The notes under the pieces: generated by a model
Databases searched by the model: none
What the model was told of the DNA's origin: nothing
What the model saw: the letters and a program-made list of their open reading frames with translations, nothing else
Shown here: one piece after another, positions 35,154 through 45,940 of the stretch
Numbering within the stretch: position 1 is the first letter of the stretch
Layout: each line of letters begins with the position of its first letter
Assembly: GCF_047948215.1 (NCBI RefSeq)
Contig: NC_134461.1
Location: forward strand, 91,656,245-91,720,244
Reading direction: 5' to 3'
DNA: 64,000 nt
From: Lycorma delicatula
Lineage: Eukaryota > Arthropoda > Insecta > Hemiptera > Fulgoridae
Program-made: the position numbers and the translations under genes

Positions 35154-36304
35154 GTGTTCAAAAAGTGACGCAATCCTGTGGAAGATAATTTTCTTCTTTT
35201 GTGGCAGGTTTAATTGAGAAAAATTGAGGAAAAATAGGTTACACAAAGCAGCAGAGAATACTTATTTTTACCCAATACATTAGATGTGCTAGTTATGCCC
35301 AAACCCAGAAAGCCTTTACAGAAACGTATAGTGTGGATGCACCAAAGAAGTTCACTATTAAGTGGTTGTACGACAAGTTCCAAGATAGAGGGAATGTAGC
35401 AGATGCGGCCAAAAGTGGTCGACTGAAATTGCTAACATCAGAAGAATCGATCGACGTGCAACCTACATATTCTGTTAGTCCCAAGAAGTCTATACGACGC
35501 CTATCTAGCCGATCTGGTCTCTCCGTTGGTAGTGACCACACGACATTGCGCAAGTGTTTAAAGATTAATCCGTACTGAGTTCGTGTTTTTCACGAGATTT
35601 TACCTATAGGCACTGGAAAACTTTTAGCTTTCTCGCAGCGGTTCATATCATCTGCAACGCTAGTTGGGCAAGAACTCGACGATTGGTTTCAGTCTGACTA
35701 GGCATGGTTCCACCTCGTTGGATACGTTAATGCACAGAATTCACGCATTTGGTGTACGGAAAATCCACATCAACTGCTCGACTCTCCACTTCACGGACAA
35801 AGATTGGGTGGTTGGTGCTCAACATCGCATAGGCAAATCATCATGACATTCTTTCATAGAATAGTAAACAGTGAAAGCTACATATAACAATTTTTAAACC
35901 CTATATTTGCAGACCGGCTGAAGTACACGTGGTTTCAGCAGGACAATTCTATGGGTCATACAGCCAACAATACTGTGACTTTATTGGATCGTGTACTTTC
36001 TTGGATCAGTGTTCTCATGGACAAGTGATTTTGAAGGGGTTGTGCCTCCCTTGAGCTGCTGAGTTATCTTAGTTTTTCTTGTGGGGATACCTGCTTATAA
36101 AACTCATCCTCCCACCATTCCCAAATTGTAGAGCGAAATTGAACAATGTGACGCTGCAATTCCTCAAAAAACGTTACAATATGTGTTTAGGAGCATGCAA
36201 CATCGTATTCAATTATGTGAATGACATGACATAATGGAAGTCACTTTCAAATCTATTGTAACTTACTCATTTTCCATACGGTTGCGTCAGTTTTTTGGTT
36301 ACTC
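35154..36304 (+). mobile_element. Tc1/mariner transposon, 1151 bp, with TIRs and TA target sites
   Basis: Both ends are flanked by TA (35152-35153 and 36305-36306). The left end (GTGTTCAAAAAGTGACGCAA) and the reverse complement of the right end (GAGTAACCAAAAAACTGACG) align with small gaps, and the match continues inward (TGTGGAAGATAA against TATGGAAAATGA). The length suits the superfamily (1-2 kb). A plus-strand transposase with frameshifts and stops fills the inside. The ends are well kept but the gene is dead. Confidence 0.88.
35235..36250 (+). pseudogene. Tc1/mariner transposase pseudogene
   Basis: The DDE/D transposase of the host element. It begins near 35235 with YTKQQRILIFTQYIRCASY, then AFTETYSVDAPKKFTIKWLY and DKFQDRGNVAD (first helix-turn-helix), then SPKKSIRRLSSRSGLS and TTLRKCLKINPY to 35578. 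After a stop and frame changes come QNSRIWCTENPHQLLDSPLH near 35740-35790 and LKYTWFQQDNSMGHTANNT near 35920-35970. In relatives the F-Q-Q-D-x-A-x-x-H motif supplies the second catalytic Asp, and that Asp is kept here. The final acidic block (P-x-L-S or D-x-x-P-x-D-Y/F) is only faintly visible near 36020-36110. Several stops prevent function. Confidence 0.85.
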
Positions 36305-36370
36305 TATATATTTTAATTATTTTTTCCTAAAATCTCAAATAATTCAGTTGCCCTCTGTATTAATAAATAT

Positions 36371-36985
36371 TTTATACGAAGAAAAGGAAGTATTGTGAAT
36401 GCGAAATATTTCGGTTTTCAGATTTCAACGGAAATATCCATTTTGACCAACCCTTAATCTATTTTGACTAGTTTCGGCGTGTCATCTGTAATCTCGGATA
36501 ACTCAAAAACGATTAGCGGTAGTATGTTGAAATTTTGGATTTAGGACTGTTGTAACATTTACTTGTACACCTCTCCTTTTGATTGCAATCGACTTAACCA
36601 AAAAAGCCTAAAATTAAAAAATTTTGGATTTTTTCTTAACTGCAGTAATAAGCCCTCATTAAAAGCTTTTCAACAATATATTATATTTTCATTGGTTCCA
36701 GAGTAATAGCCAAATAAAATTTTAATTAATGAAATATTTGGATCTTATAAGGGGAAAACACATCGGTTTTCGAATCAGATTTCATCTCCTTTTTTTAAAT
36801 TAAATATATTGATTTATTAATAATTATTAATCTGTGACTGGAAAAAAATACGATATATGTTAATTCAATAATAACAAAAAAAAAAAAAAAAAAAAAAATA
36901 TGAAGTTATTAATGAAATAAAATTTTATGTACTTTCCATTTTAAAAATAATGCATATATGTAATTTAACAGGCGTACAAGGAAGT
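36371..36985 (+). mobile_element. Repeat family D, copy 2 (about 620 bp)
   Basis: The left end is mutated (TACGAAGAAAAGGAAGTATTG). The inside matches the other copies (TTTCAACGGAAATATCCATT, CTAGTTTCGGCGTG, CTGCAGTAATAAGCCCTCAT, TTAATTAATGAAATATTTGG). The right end is GTACAAGGAAGT (36974-36985), with shared sequence continuing to about 37005 (CACGTGGTATCCACATCAGG). A run of 23 A residues (36876-36898) lies within it. No coding frame. Confidence 0.75.
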
Positions 36986-37005
36986 CACGTGGTATCCACA
37001 TCAGG

Positions 37006-40000
37006 TTTTTTTTAAATCAAAAAATGGTAGATTTATTTTCATTAATTTTCTTTATAAAATTACACTGAGGACTAAAATTCCTTTCCGTGTTCTAAAACTT
37101 TTTTTTAATTATTCCGGTTAGTAATTTGGTAGGAAATTAAAAAAATTAATTTAATTTAAAAATATATATTTAAAATTTAATTTTTTAATTTTGAAATTTA
37201 AAATGTATAAGCACGTGTTCTTACCTCCTCCTGTACATCTCATCCTTCATTAATATGGTAAAATAATTCAGTCGTGGAAATAGAAACAAATTACAATTTA
37301 AAAAAAATTAATTAATTAATTAATTTACTACGTAGAATTTTAAATATTTTTTTATTTCTTTTAGGTATAACTAAAACGATGTACAAAGAATTATAAGTAA
37401 TTTTATATAGTTCTTTTTATGTGTAAAGCAATCTTTCTAGGTCAAAGAAAGAATAATACAGTTACTTTGTTGTTTATTCCTACAGTATTTCAGCTGCTTC
37501 TTTTTTATGTAAAAAAAAATTATAAAGCAAACAAATATTTTTTCTTTATTTAACCCTTTAAAAAAAAAATTATATATTTCCTTTATTATTGTATAATGAC
37601 TTCTTATATTCAAAATTGTACCTGTCTCAAATCATAATGATAGTGTATAAAAAAGGAAGACTAATAACTTGTCTTTTTTTTAGAATATAATGAATGTATA
37701 ACGAAATAGTTATATAAATGTAATTTACTTTGTAAAATTACCAGTAGGCCTACTACTTTTTTTGCTCAATTTTTTTAACAGTACCTTCTTTTCTTAATGA
37801 AAAATGGTTTCTAAAGTTCCAGAATGATAAATAATTCATCAGTGGTTCATCATTTTCATCACTACCTGTTTCTTTTGTGAGTTATCTATCTATCTTCGAA
37901 TAAAAGAATATTTTATTTATATGTGTGTGTTAGTGTGTAAAATATGTTGTGAAGCTGTGAAAGAGAAAAGATTGAAATGGTGGTAACGGTATTTTGTTTT
38001 GTGTCGCAGTTAAATAATTTATATTCATTTAATTGGAGTTACCGTTCAGAAATTGTTCATGCCTTTTATTTTCTTGAGTTCAAATATTTCGTGATGTCAA
38101 TTGTACGTATTATTTATTATTTCTTTGTTGGTTGTTTTTATCTTTTTTTACGCTTCAACAAATCTAAATCAAAAAGATGCGGAACGGTTTGAATATGATA
38201 ATTTATTATTTTTTGACAGATTTATTTCGTGATGGTACAGTTAACTAAGATATAATTAAATAATTGAATATAGGGCATTTAAATATCTCAAAATAATATT
38301 TTTATCAATTCTAATGAAATATTGCTTTTAATATCAACTCATTGAACTAGTTGATCTTAGGATACGTTTTTCCGATGTGTGTTTTTATCTCCTTGTAATA
38401 ATTTTCAAATTCGTAAACTAGTTTAGTTTTTTTTACTACTGTTTCTTAAATCTTACAAGAAAATAAGTTCTTTGATACAGAAATTTTCCCAGAAATTAGA
38501 CTATTATATAAAATTTTTAAGACCAAACTAACTTCATAATTATTTAGTTTTATGTTTTTTTCGGTTTTTTACGGTGCTCCTCTCTATATATAAATTTTCT
38601 GCAAATTTCTGACCAATGAAGAATGTTTAAAATACATTAATGAGATTTCTCTGTACACAGATCAAACTTTTTAAAAAAGTTTAACTTACGATGGGATAGC
38701 AAAAGAGACATTACATTAAAATTTTAAAAGAACATTTCGACTAAAGTTAATGACAATGTGCATCTAGTTTATATTTGTGCATAATAAAATCATTAATATG
38801 TTATTTTTAGAGAAATTAAACAAAAATATTTTTCTTTAAATAAAAAAGGGTTCGCTTCGTTAAAGAAAAGTTGTAAATTAAAATTTCTTAAACTAAATAA
38901 ATTTCTAAAAAAAATTCCAGGAATGCAATATTAGACTACAATGACTTAAGAAAGAGTAAGCTCAAATTACTCTAGTTAATACCTCAATTGCAGGTTGTAT
39001 TGCCCTCTATTTCAGCTGACAACTGGATAGAGTCCGGACAGGGCTTTAGCCACAGTCTTCCCTGATCCTTAACACCGATTCAATGGATGACTAAGCAAAA
39101 ACACGGAGCTATCTGCTGAACGAAAATTATGAAAGGGGTGGATGATAATAAAAATATGGAATTCTCATAGAGAGGACAAACAATTCCACCTAAAAGGTGT
39201 AGCTTAGGTCTTCTTCAGCAGGTAGTATGTCCACATCCCTAGGGAAATCATGATATGTTTACCTAGGAAAGTAGCACCTCATTACTGTTCGACAATTTTG
39301 TGTAGGTCAATTCAACTAAATTCTGGTCTATCAATCAATATCTTTTAACAAAATGGATAACTAGAGAATGTTAAAGAATTAAAGCTGATATATAAGAAAA
39401 TATCCTATAATGTTTTTTTATCATTCCTAATTATTAATAAATCTGTTTTCTTTTTTTGTTTAAAAAAAAAAGTTTTTAAATTCACAGGAAATTAGGAATA
39501 TTTCTTAGTTTTATAGTATTTTTCTGGTGAACGTGATCTGAAAAGTTTATTTAGTAACAAAACTTAGAAATTTTGTTTTAAATCAAATTATCATTTTTTT
39601 CATTAAGGAATAAATTTCTTGGTTAATTTTTTTTTACAATGGAAAAAGTGGTAAAATAGTGCTGAATACTTGTACCATATAATTAACCTAAATGAAATTT
39701 TTTTCCTAGAAAAAACCCAACAATTTATTAAAAAAAAAAAGAAGTGAATAATAACATTTCTTACAAGGCAAGGTGTTTTTAGAATAGCTACTGTTATCTC
39801 ATGAAGTTCACTAAAATTACGTAAAAATTGCTTATTTTATAAAATATTAAGTCTTCATTGAATAGTTTTATTTATTACCCCAGTATTTTAACATTTTTAA
39901 GCGTAGAATTTGTAACTTAACTAATTTAAACTGTACATTTTTACATGTAATTACTATTTTTGATGTGGGAATCGTATTTGTACAACTATTTTTGTACGAA

Positions 40001-40823
40001 CCCTAAATTCATTATTTCCATATACCTTATATTGCATGAAATTTATCTATGTGGAATATAAATGAAAACGAATTTAACGTAATATATGTACATTATTGTA
40101 GTTAAATTTTTGAGTTAGGTATGAGAATAGTAAAAAGTAAAAATATTCTGAAAACAATGGTATAAATATGACAGTAGAAGAAACATTCAAATGATAAAAT
40201 AAAGCACATCTTGATACCCAGTTCAAAACACTAATGACAAAGTTTATTTCAGTAATACTGTACTTGAAAAAAGCCAGTAATTTTTAGGAAATATAAATTT
40301 ATAGTTAAAATCTAAAAAAATAAAACATTAACTTCCCCACCCAATGAAATAAAATTTATAGAATGATAAATGAATCATGATGTTATTAAACTTTAAAATA
40401 ATAATTTTAATAAATAACAAATAATTCCGTAGTTTTAAGTTTTATAATTTTATTTTTATTGATTCTGAAAGCTAAGTTATCAAGGAAAAAATAAAATTTT
40501 GTGACTAAAAACTGCATCTGACGAAGTATAATTTAAAAAATTTGTACTTCATAATATATTAAAATTACGAACAATTTGAGTCCCGAAAAGTCTTCGCTAT
40601 CCTGAAATACACGTGGAATATTTATTATCCACTCTTTGTTTCGTAAAGGGTATCTTATAATTAGTCATATTTTATAGAACATCAAAAAGATTGTTTTTGT
40701 TTTACGTTATATACATATGAAAAAATATATCTCATTTAGCTTACTAGTTTGATTGACCTCGATTTTGCTCGGACGCAAAATTGTAAATCACCATTCAACT
40801 TACGTAAATATAAAAAACTATTG
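37006..40823. other. 3.8-kb region without recognisable gene
   Basis: Mostly A+T-rich. A distinctly less A+T-rich patch spans about 38990-39310 (see findings), but I could not assign it to a family. The frame at 37977-38192 is hydrophobic and T-rich and likely chance. Confidence 0.5.
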
Positions 40824-40960
40824 GCCTATCTCCGAGGCGGAGTGGTAGCGTCTCGGCCTTTCATCTGTGTAGGATCCGGTTTCGAATTCCGGTCAGGCAT
40901 GGTATTTTTCATACGCCACTAGTTTCTATTTTCATATTCCCACTATAAGCTTCTGTGCTG
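40824..40960 (+). mobile_element. tRNA-derived SINE, family A (copy 6)
   Basis: The best-preserved A-box region (GAGGCGGAGTGGTAGCGTCT), then CGGCCTTTCATCTGTGTAGG, B box GGTTTCGAATTCC and GGTCAGGCATGG. The full tail follows (TTTTTCATACGCCACTAGTT, TTCATATTCCCACTATAAGC). Confidence 0.85.
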
Positions 40961-41021
40961 AATTAATTTATCGATAAAATATTATTTATTTGTTATTTTC
41001 CTGATGTGTACGTTGCAACCT

Positions 41022-41242
41022 GTTCAACTAGTGAACAATAAAGCAACCCTCCCACGACCAAATGAGTGATCGGTGTAATTTTGTAGTGACACAGGCCGAC
41101 CATTCTTGAGACATGTGGCTAATTGTACTCCAACCATTTAAGTACACCGGTAACCACTGTCTAGAATTCAAATCCTTATAAAAGCAACTAACTTTTACAA
41201 GGATTCGAAACTTAGAACCTTTGACTTTGAAAATCAACTGTT
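41022..41242 (-). mobile_element. SINE family B, alternative-tail copy
   Basis: On the minus strand: a degraded head, then CCGGTGTACTTAAATGGTTGG, CACATGTCTCAAGAATGGTC, and the end GGGAGGGTTGCTTTATTGTT and CACTAGTTGAAC. This tail is shared with the fragment at 12.7 kb and differs from the GGAGGCTAAACAG tail of the other copies. Confidence 0.7.
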
Positions 41243-41344
41243 AAACAATTGATAAAAATAAAAAGTATTAAAAAGTGTTGAAGTACAAATATCTTTATTT
41301 TTGTTATGAAAATGATGACATCAACAGATATGGTCATTAGCCTG

Positions 41345-41450
41345 GTGGAAATTGGTAGCAAATGAAAAGATGACATGCCTGACCGGGTTTCGAGCCCGGG
41401 ATCTCCGCAAGAGATGCCGGGATGGTACCTACTCAGCCTCGAATGTTGGC
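41345..41450 (-). mobile_element. tRNA-derived SINE, family A (copy 7)
   Basis: On the minus strand: GAGTAGGTACCATCCCGGCAT, GGAGATCCCGGGCTCGAAACC, CGGTCAGGCATGTC, then a diverged tail (TTTTCATTTGCTACCAATTTC). Confidence 0.75.
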
Positions 41451-41779
41451 ATTTCTAATTTTAATTTTAATTATTTTTTTCTAAATTTGAATTGAGTATA
41501 ACAATGTATGGTGAAAATTTAAATCTGTAGAGTTACTTTTAACAGAATTGGACCAGTACCAATATAAAAAATACACCTGGTATTTGACCGATCTTCATAT
41601 AAAATTAAATTATATCTTTTATATTTCAAGAAGTAATCCTTTATCCTGCATTGTTTCGTTGTGTTGAAGAAATGACCAATCCCCAATAACCAAAAAATTT
41701 CATTCGGTTCATTCATTTTAAACATTCTACCATACATACGTGAAATTTTAAACTGTGTTAAAAATGAAAGCGTAAAATC

Positions 41780-41857
41780 CACCGATCTCCTTGACGGAGT
41801 GGAAGCATCTCGGTTTTTCATCCGGGGGTCCCGGGTTCGAATTCCGGTCAGACATTG
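41780..41857 (+). mobile_element. tRNA-derived SINE, family A (copy 8)
   Basis: ACCGATCTCCTTGACGGAGTGG, AAGCATCTCGGTTTTTCATCC, GGGGGTCCCGGGTTCGAATTCC and GGTCAGACATTG. It is truncated after the head by an A run and a mirror-image copy of its own end. Confidence 0.75.
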
Positions 41858-41912
41858 TATTTAAAAAAAAAATACAATGGTATTTTTTTTTTAAATACCA
41901 TGTCTGGCCAGG
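41846..41912. repeat. Palindromic junction of SINE A ends
   Basis: GGTCAGACATTGTATTT with an A run is followed by ATACAATGGTATTT with a T run, then AAATACCATGTCTGGCC. This places a short inverted second copy of the SINE 3' junction against the first. Confidence 0.65.
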
Positions 41913-43182
41913 AACATTTATTAAATTAACACACGTTTCATGTTAGTGTGCATTTATTTAAAATGATTTTATATGCGATTCGTAAATCAACTTAAATTTA
42001 ATTCCAGTTGTTTAAAAAATGTAGTTTACTTTATATAAAATAAATGTAAAAAATTTATTATCATCAACAAACAAAAATTTCTATTTCTACAGTTAATATT
42101 ATGAAATAGTTAAAGTAAAAACACTCAACTGAAGCACTTATAATTTATTTCATCACATAGTAAGAGCGGCTTCTGTAGCATTAGTAATCCAATATTTTCT
42201 AGGAACGTCTGAATGTATAGCTGTGTGGACATGTTAAGTGTTATTGCAGATGGTAAGGTTGTCAGTATTCCAGCCAAGATCAACACAGCATGTGACTTAT
42301 CTACTTATACCCACCGTATTTTCTATATTTTGACATTGAGTGACATTTCTTACTTAAGATGTAATTCTTTTCTTTTACATAAGTATAATATTTTTCACTT
42401 CGTGATTAAATCTATTTTTAATTACATATTACCAAATAATATCAATTTATTAAAACGATCCATCCTAACATATTTAATCATTCACGTTTATGTTAAATGG
42501 GTCGTATATTAATCGAACCCATATGAAAGTTAAATATGTAACGGAAGGAGTAAATTCCTGTGAAATTAACAATTTTTTGTTATCTTTGATAACTATTTGT
42601 AAATTTAGAATTATAATGAACATTATCTGACGTGCAGAAAAAATGTAGATAATTTGTACTGATAATTTATTCATAAATTGGTAAGCTCTAAATTCGGTAG
42701 TGATAATAAATATTACAGTATCTAAGATAAAATTAGCTTTCCAATTTAAAAATCTATCGAAAATGCAGAAGTAAATGAAAAATTTATGGTTTAGAATCTC
42801 TGAAGCCAACACTAGAAATAATTACGTTGAAATTGACAGACATGTAAAACCGCTTTGGTATAGACATTGAAATAATGAGCTACGTTTTATCTTTTTGCTG
42901 GTATTTATCTATAGAATTTGTTAAATAATAAACGTTTCAACCTGATGAATGAGATTAATGATATTAAACTTTTTTTAGTTATTAAAATTAAATTTTAAAG
43001 AATTCAATGAAAGGAAAATTGTGCTTAATTGTTTTAAAGATATCATTCAAATAATCTGAATTCAATGTTCTGTATTCACTACTTTCCATCTACAAAAATG
43101 GTCATTACACGACAAACATCTCTCTTCCTTAGATCATTACTACTTTTTTTTCTGAAACAATGCCATTAGGTATTGAGAATGT
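41913..43182. other. Non-coding region
   Basis: A+T-rich. Overlapping frames at 42213-42512 and 42474-42812 lie on opposite strands without recognisable domains. Confidence 0.45.
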
Positions 43183-43292
43183 GATGAAATGGAAATCCTT
43201 ATAGAGTATGAAAATGCCATGCCTAACCGGAATTCAAATCCGGGACCTCCGGATGAAATGCCGCTACTACTAGCTCCACGGAAGCCGGCCAA
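43183..43292 (-). mobile_element. tRNA-derived SINE, family A (copy 9)
   Basis: On the minus strand: GGCCGGCTTCCGTGGAGCTAG, GTAGCGGCATTTCATCCGGA, GGTCCCGGATTTGAATTCC, GGTTAGGCATGG, and the tail CATTTTCATACTCTATAAGG. Confidence 0.8.
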
Positions 43293-44240
43293 GAGACCAT
43301 AATTATTGTGAATACACATAAACTGGCTTCAGAAATTTACTAACATTGATTTACTGACTTCAGAAAAGGAAGAAGTTCTCGATTCGATTCGTTTGCATTT
43401 TTGGTGTTTTTTTTTTTTCTGTAATGTAAATTCAAACTTTATTCATCACCAAATGATTAACTTCAACGATTCTTTTTACCGACTTTTCGAAGAAAGGTAC
43501 GCTATTACTTTCGAGTGCACGATGGTATTAAGGAGTAAGTCTGAATTTTCTTGAGTAAGTCTTTATTTTTATAAGTATTAATATTTTAAGAAGAATTTGA
43601 AGGGCCACTTTACCTGATACACACTTCAGATATTAGGCTTATTAAACAGTCATTAGACAGGAAAGGAGTTCAAGTCTTTTGCTAAACATTTCCCTTACTA
43701 CAAATCCCGAAGGATTCACTAGTTGCACAAGTCTCCAGATTCTCACAATGAACCTTACAAGGTCCGACCTACACTACACAGAATCCAAAACGAGAAAGAA
43801 TGGTTGGTTAAATAATAAATAAAATAGGTGGGGGTGGGAAAAAATTACCTGCCCACGTATTTCTAGACGATAAGACAATAATCTTCCCCAAAACAAATGT
43901 CCTCCCTAAGCATCGGACTTCCACTTTGTACACAAGCTCAAGAATGATTGGACTATTTTTATTTACACATATTTCTTACACTAGGATATTTATATTTATT
44001 TTATTTATTACTGAGAAATTATTACCATAATGAATAATTTTCCGTCACATAAAATCTAGATGTATAACAAAATATTAATATAAATTAAAAATTATTTGTT
44101 GTTCACTGATTTTGAGTAGAAGTCGCGTCACAACTTCAACGAACTATGAATGTAAGTCTAATTGTTATTAAAAATCAGATAAAACAAAACAGAAAAATAA
44201 ATAGTAGTTTATATCTTGCAAAATTTGTTATATTTTAACT
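43293..44240. other. Spacer with a less A+T-rich patch
   Basis: About 43600-43950 is relatively G+C-rich but broken by stops in all frames. No homology recognised. The rest is A+T-rich. Confidence 0.45.
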
Positions 44241-45170
44241 TTTTTTTTGTCTTCAGTCATTTGACTGGTTTGATGCAGCTCTCCAAGATTCCCTATCTAG
44301 TGCCAGTCGTTTCATTTCGGTATACCCCCTACATCCTACGTCTCTAACAATTTGTTTTTCATATTCCAAACGTTACATGCCTGCACAATTTTTGTCATCT
44401 ACCGGTCCCTCCAAAACCAAAGCGACTATTCCAGGCAGCATTAAGATGTGGCCTATAAGTCTGCCTTTTAGCTATATTTTTCCAAATGCTTCTTTTTTCA
44501 TCGATTTGCCGCAACACCTCTTCATTTGTCACTTTATCCACCCTCCTGATTTTGAACATTCTCCTATAGCACCACATTTCTAAAGCTTCTAATGTTTTCT
44601 TCTCAGGTACTTCGATTGTCTAAGTTTCACTTCCATATAAAGCTACGCTCCAAACATATACTTTCAAAAATGCTTTCCTGATTTTTAAATTAATTTTTTT
44701 TGCCTGTGTTATTCGGCATTTTATATCACTCTTGCTTCGTCCATCTTTAGTAATTCTACTTCCCAAATAACAAAATTCTTCTCCCTCTATAGTCGTTTCT
44801 CGTTTTGGAGTTCGTTTCCTCCATAGTAATTTTTATATACAGTGATCCATCTACTTTATTTCTACTACATTTCATTACTTTCGTTTTGTTCTTCTTTATT
44901 TTCATGTGGTAGTTCTTGCGAGGACTTCATCCATGCCATTCATTGTTTCTCCTAAATCTTTACTACTCTCGGCCAGAATTACTATATCATCAGCAAATCG
45001 TAATATCTTTATCTTTTCACCTTGCACTGTTACTCCGGATCTAAATTGTTCTTTAACAACATTAAGTGGTAGTTCTATGTAAAGATTAAAAAGTAACAAG
45101 GATAGGGAACATCCTTGTCGAACTTTTTTATTACTGGTTTTTTCTTATGCTCTTCGATTATTTTTATTTA
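44241..45170 (-). mobile_element. 5'-truncated RTE-like LINE, second copy
   Basis: It has the same 3' end as the 31.6-kb copy (TCAAATGACTGAAGACAAAA on the minus strand). Coding remnants occur in pieces: VRQGCSLS near 45105-45125, LLFNLYIELPLNVVKEQFRS then GVTVQGEKIKILRFADDIVI (44902-45099), and MWCYRRMFKIRRVDKVTNEE (44395-44577). Several indels break the frame, including a deletion around 44690. It is more decayed than the first copy but keeps the CAA codon lost there. Confidence 0.88.
44395..45099 (-). pseudogene. LINE reverse transcriptase pseudogene (second copy)
   Basis: The minus strand keeps the FADDIVILAE catalytic motif and the MWCYRRM...VDKVTNEEVLRQIDE thumb segment, in different frames. 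Compared with the 31.6-32.4 kb copy, the region between them (Y-L-G-S-R-I-T-K-E-G and A-L-Y-G-S-E-T-W) is visible but frameshifted. It cannot be translated as one protein. Confidence 0.85.
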
Positions 45171-45193
45171 TGTCTAAATAAAAATAATCGAAG
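45152..45193. repeat. Perfect 19-bp inverted repeat with 4-base loop
   Basis: CTTCGATTATTTTTATTTA, loop TGTC, then TAAATAAAAATAATCGAAG. It sits exactly where homology to the LINE at the truncated 5' end runs out. Confidence 0.9.
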
Positions 45194-45525
45194 TTACATA
45201 TAACCATACAAAAATCGAATAATAAGAAATTTTTTCATAGGTTAAATGAAGGACAACTCGAATTGTATATTTTATTACGAAATAATCTTTCCATATGGTC
45301 ACGGGTTTTCAAAGCTATTGTTACTTTGCTAACATTTCTTCTTTTTTTTTTTGCTATTTATGTTTCTTGTTACTTCATAAAATTGCGCTGAAATACGTCC
45401 TTTCTGTAAGTTATTCATGGCAATAGCACTATAATTTTTTATGAATCATATAAAAAAACTGCTATGATGTTTTACTGTAGAAATAGAAGGTAAAAGAAAT
45501 GAATAAATATGAGAGAATAAAGAGA
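45194..45525. other. Non-coding spacer
   Basis: A+T-rich. Nothing recognised. Confidence 0.45.
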
Positions 45526-45940
45526 GCAACTCTGTGTCCACTACTAACCGCCACCGCGTCTTGCCGACGTTCCGGCCGAGAATTGGAGTATGGAACTGAA
45601 GCCGGAGTCTCAGGATTTGAATAACAAATGAGCGTAGTGTGGTGGAACGTTCCATTCCAATAACATTACTAGCGTTATAGTATTCATTGATCTGGGACTT
45701 CGTGTCTGTCGGTGCCGGAGAAGTATTCTACTAAAACAGCATCTACCATCGACTGACCCTGTACCAATCCGTTCTTTGTCATTTTATTTACGGGTGACTC
45801 GTATGACCTACCTATCTATTATAACTATTCTCTTTGTAACTATAAATGCACTTTGCACTTTGAACTTTGTAAGTCATTGACCGTTTCAATCTATTCATTA
45901 ACATAACAATGTACATTATGTTCACTGAATTCTTGTACTA
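45526..45940. other. G+C-richer island of unknown nature
   Basis: It contains CCGCCACCGCGTCTTGCCGA, TGTCTGTCGGTGCCGGAGAA and, further on, TATAAATGCACTTTGCACTT. A minus-strand frame from 45655 reads MERSTTLRSFVIQILRLRLQ, then FHTPILGRNVGKTRWRLVV, before running into A+T-rich sequence. The mix of a G+C-rich block and a TATA-like motif could suit a solo LTR or a fragment of another element, but I found no partner LTR or primer-binding site. It is unassigned. Confidence 0.35.
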
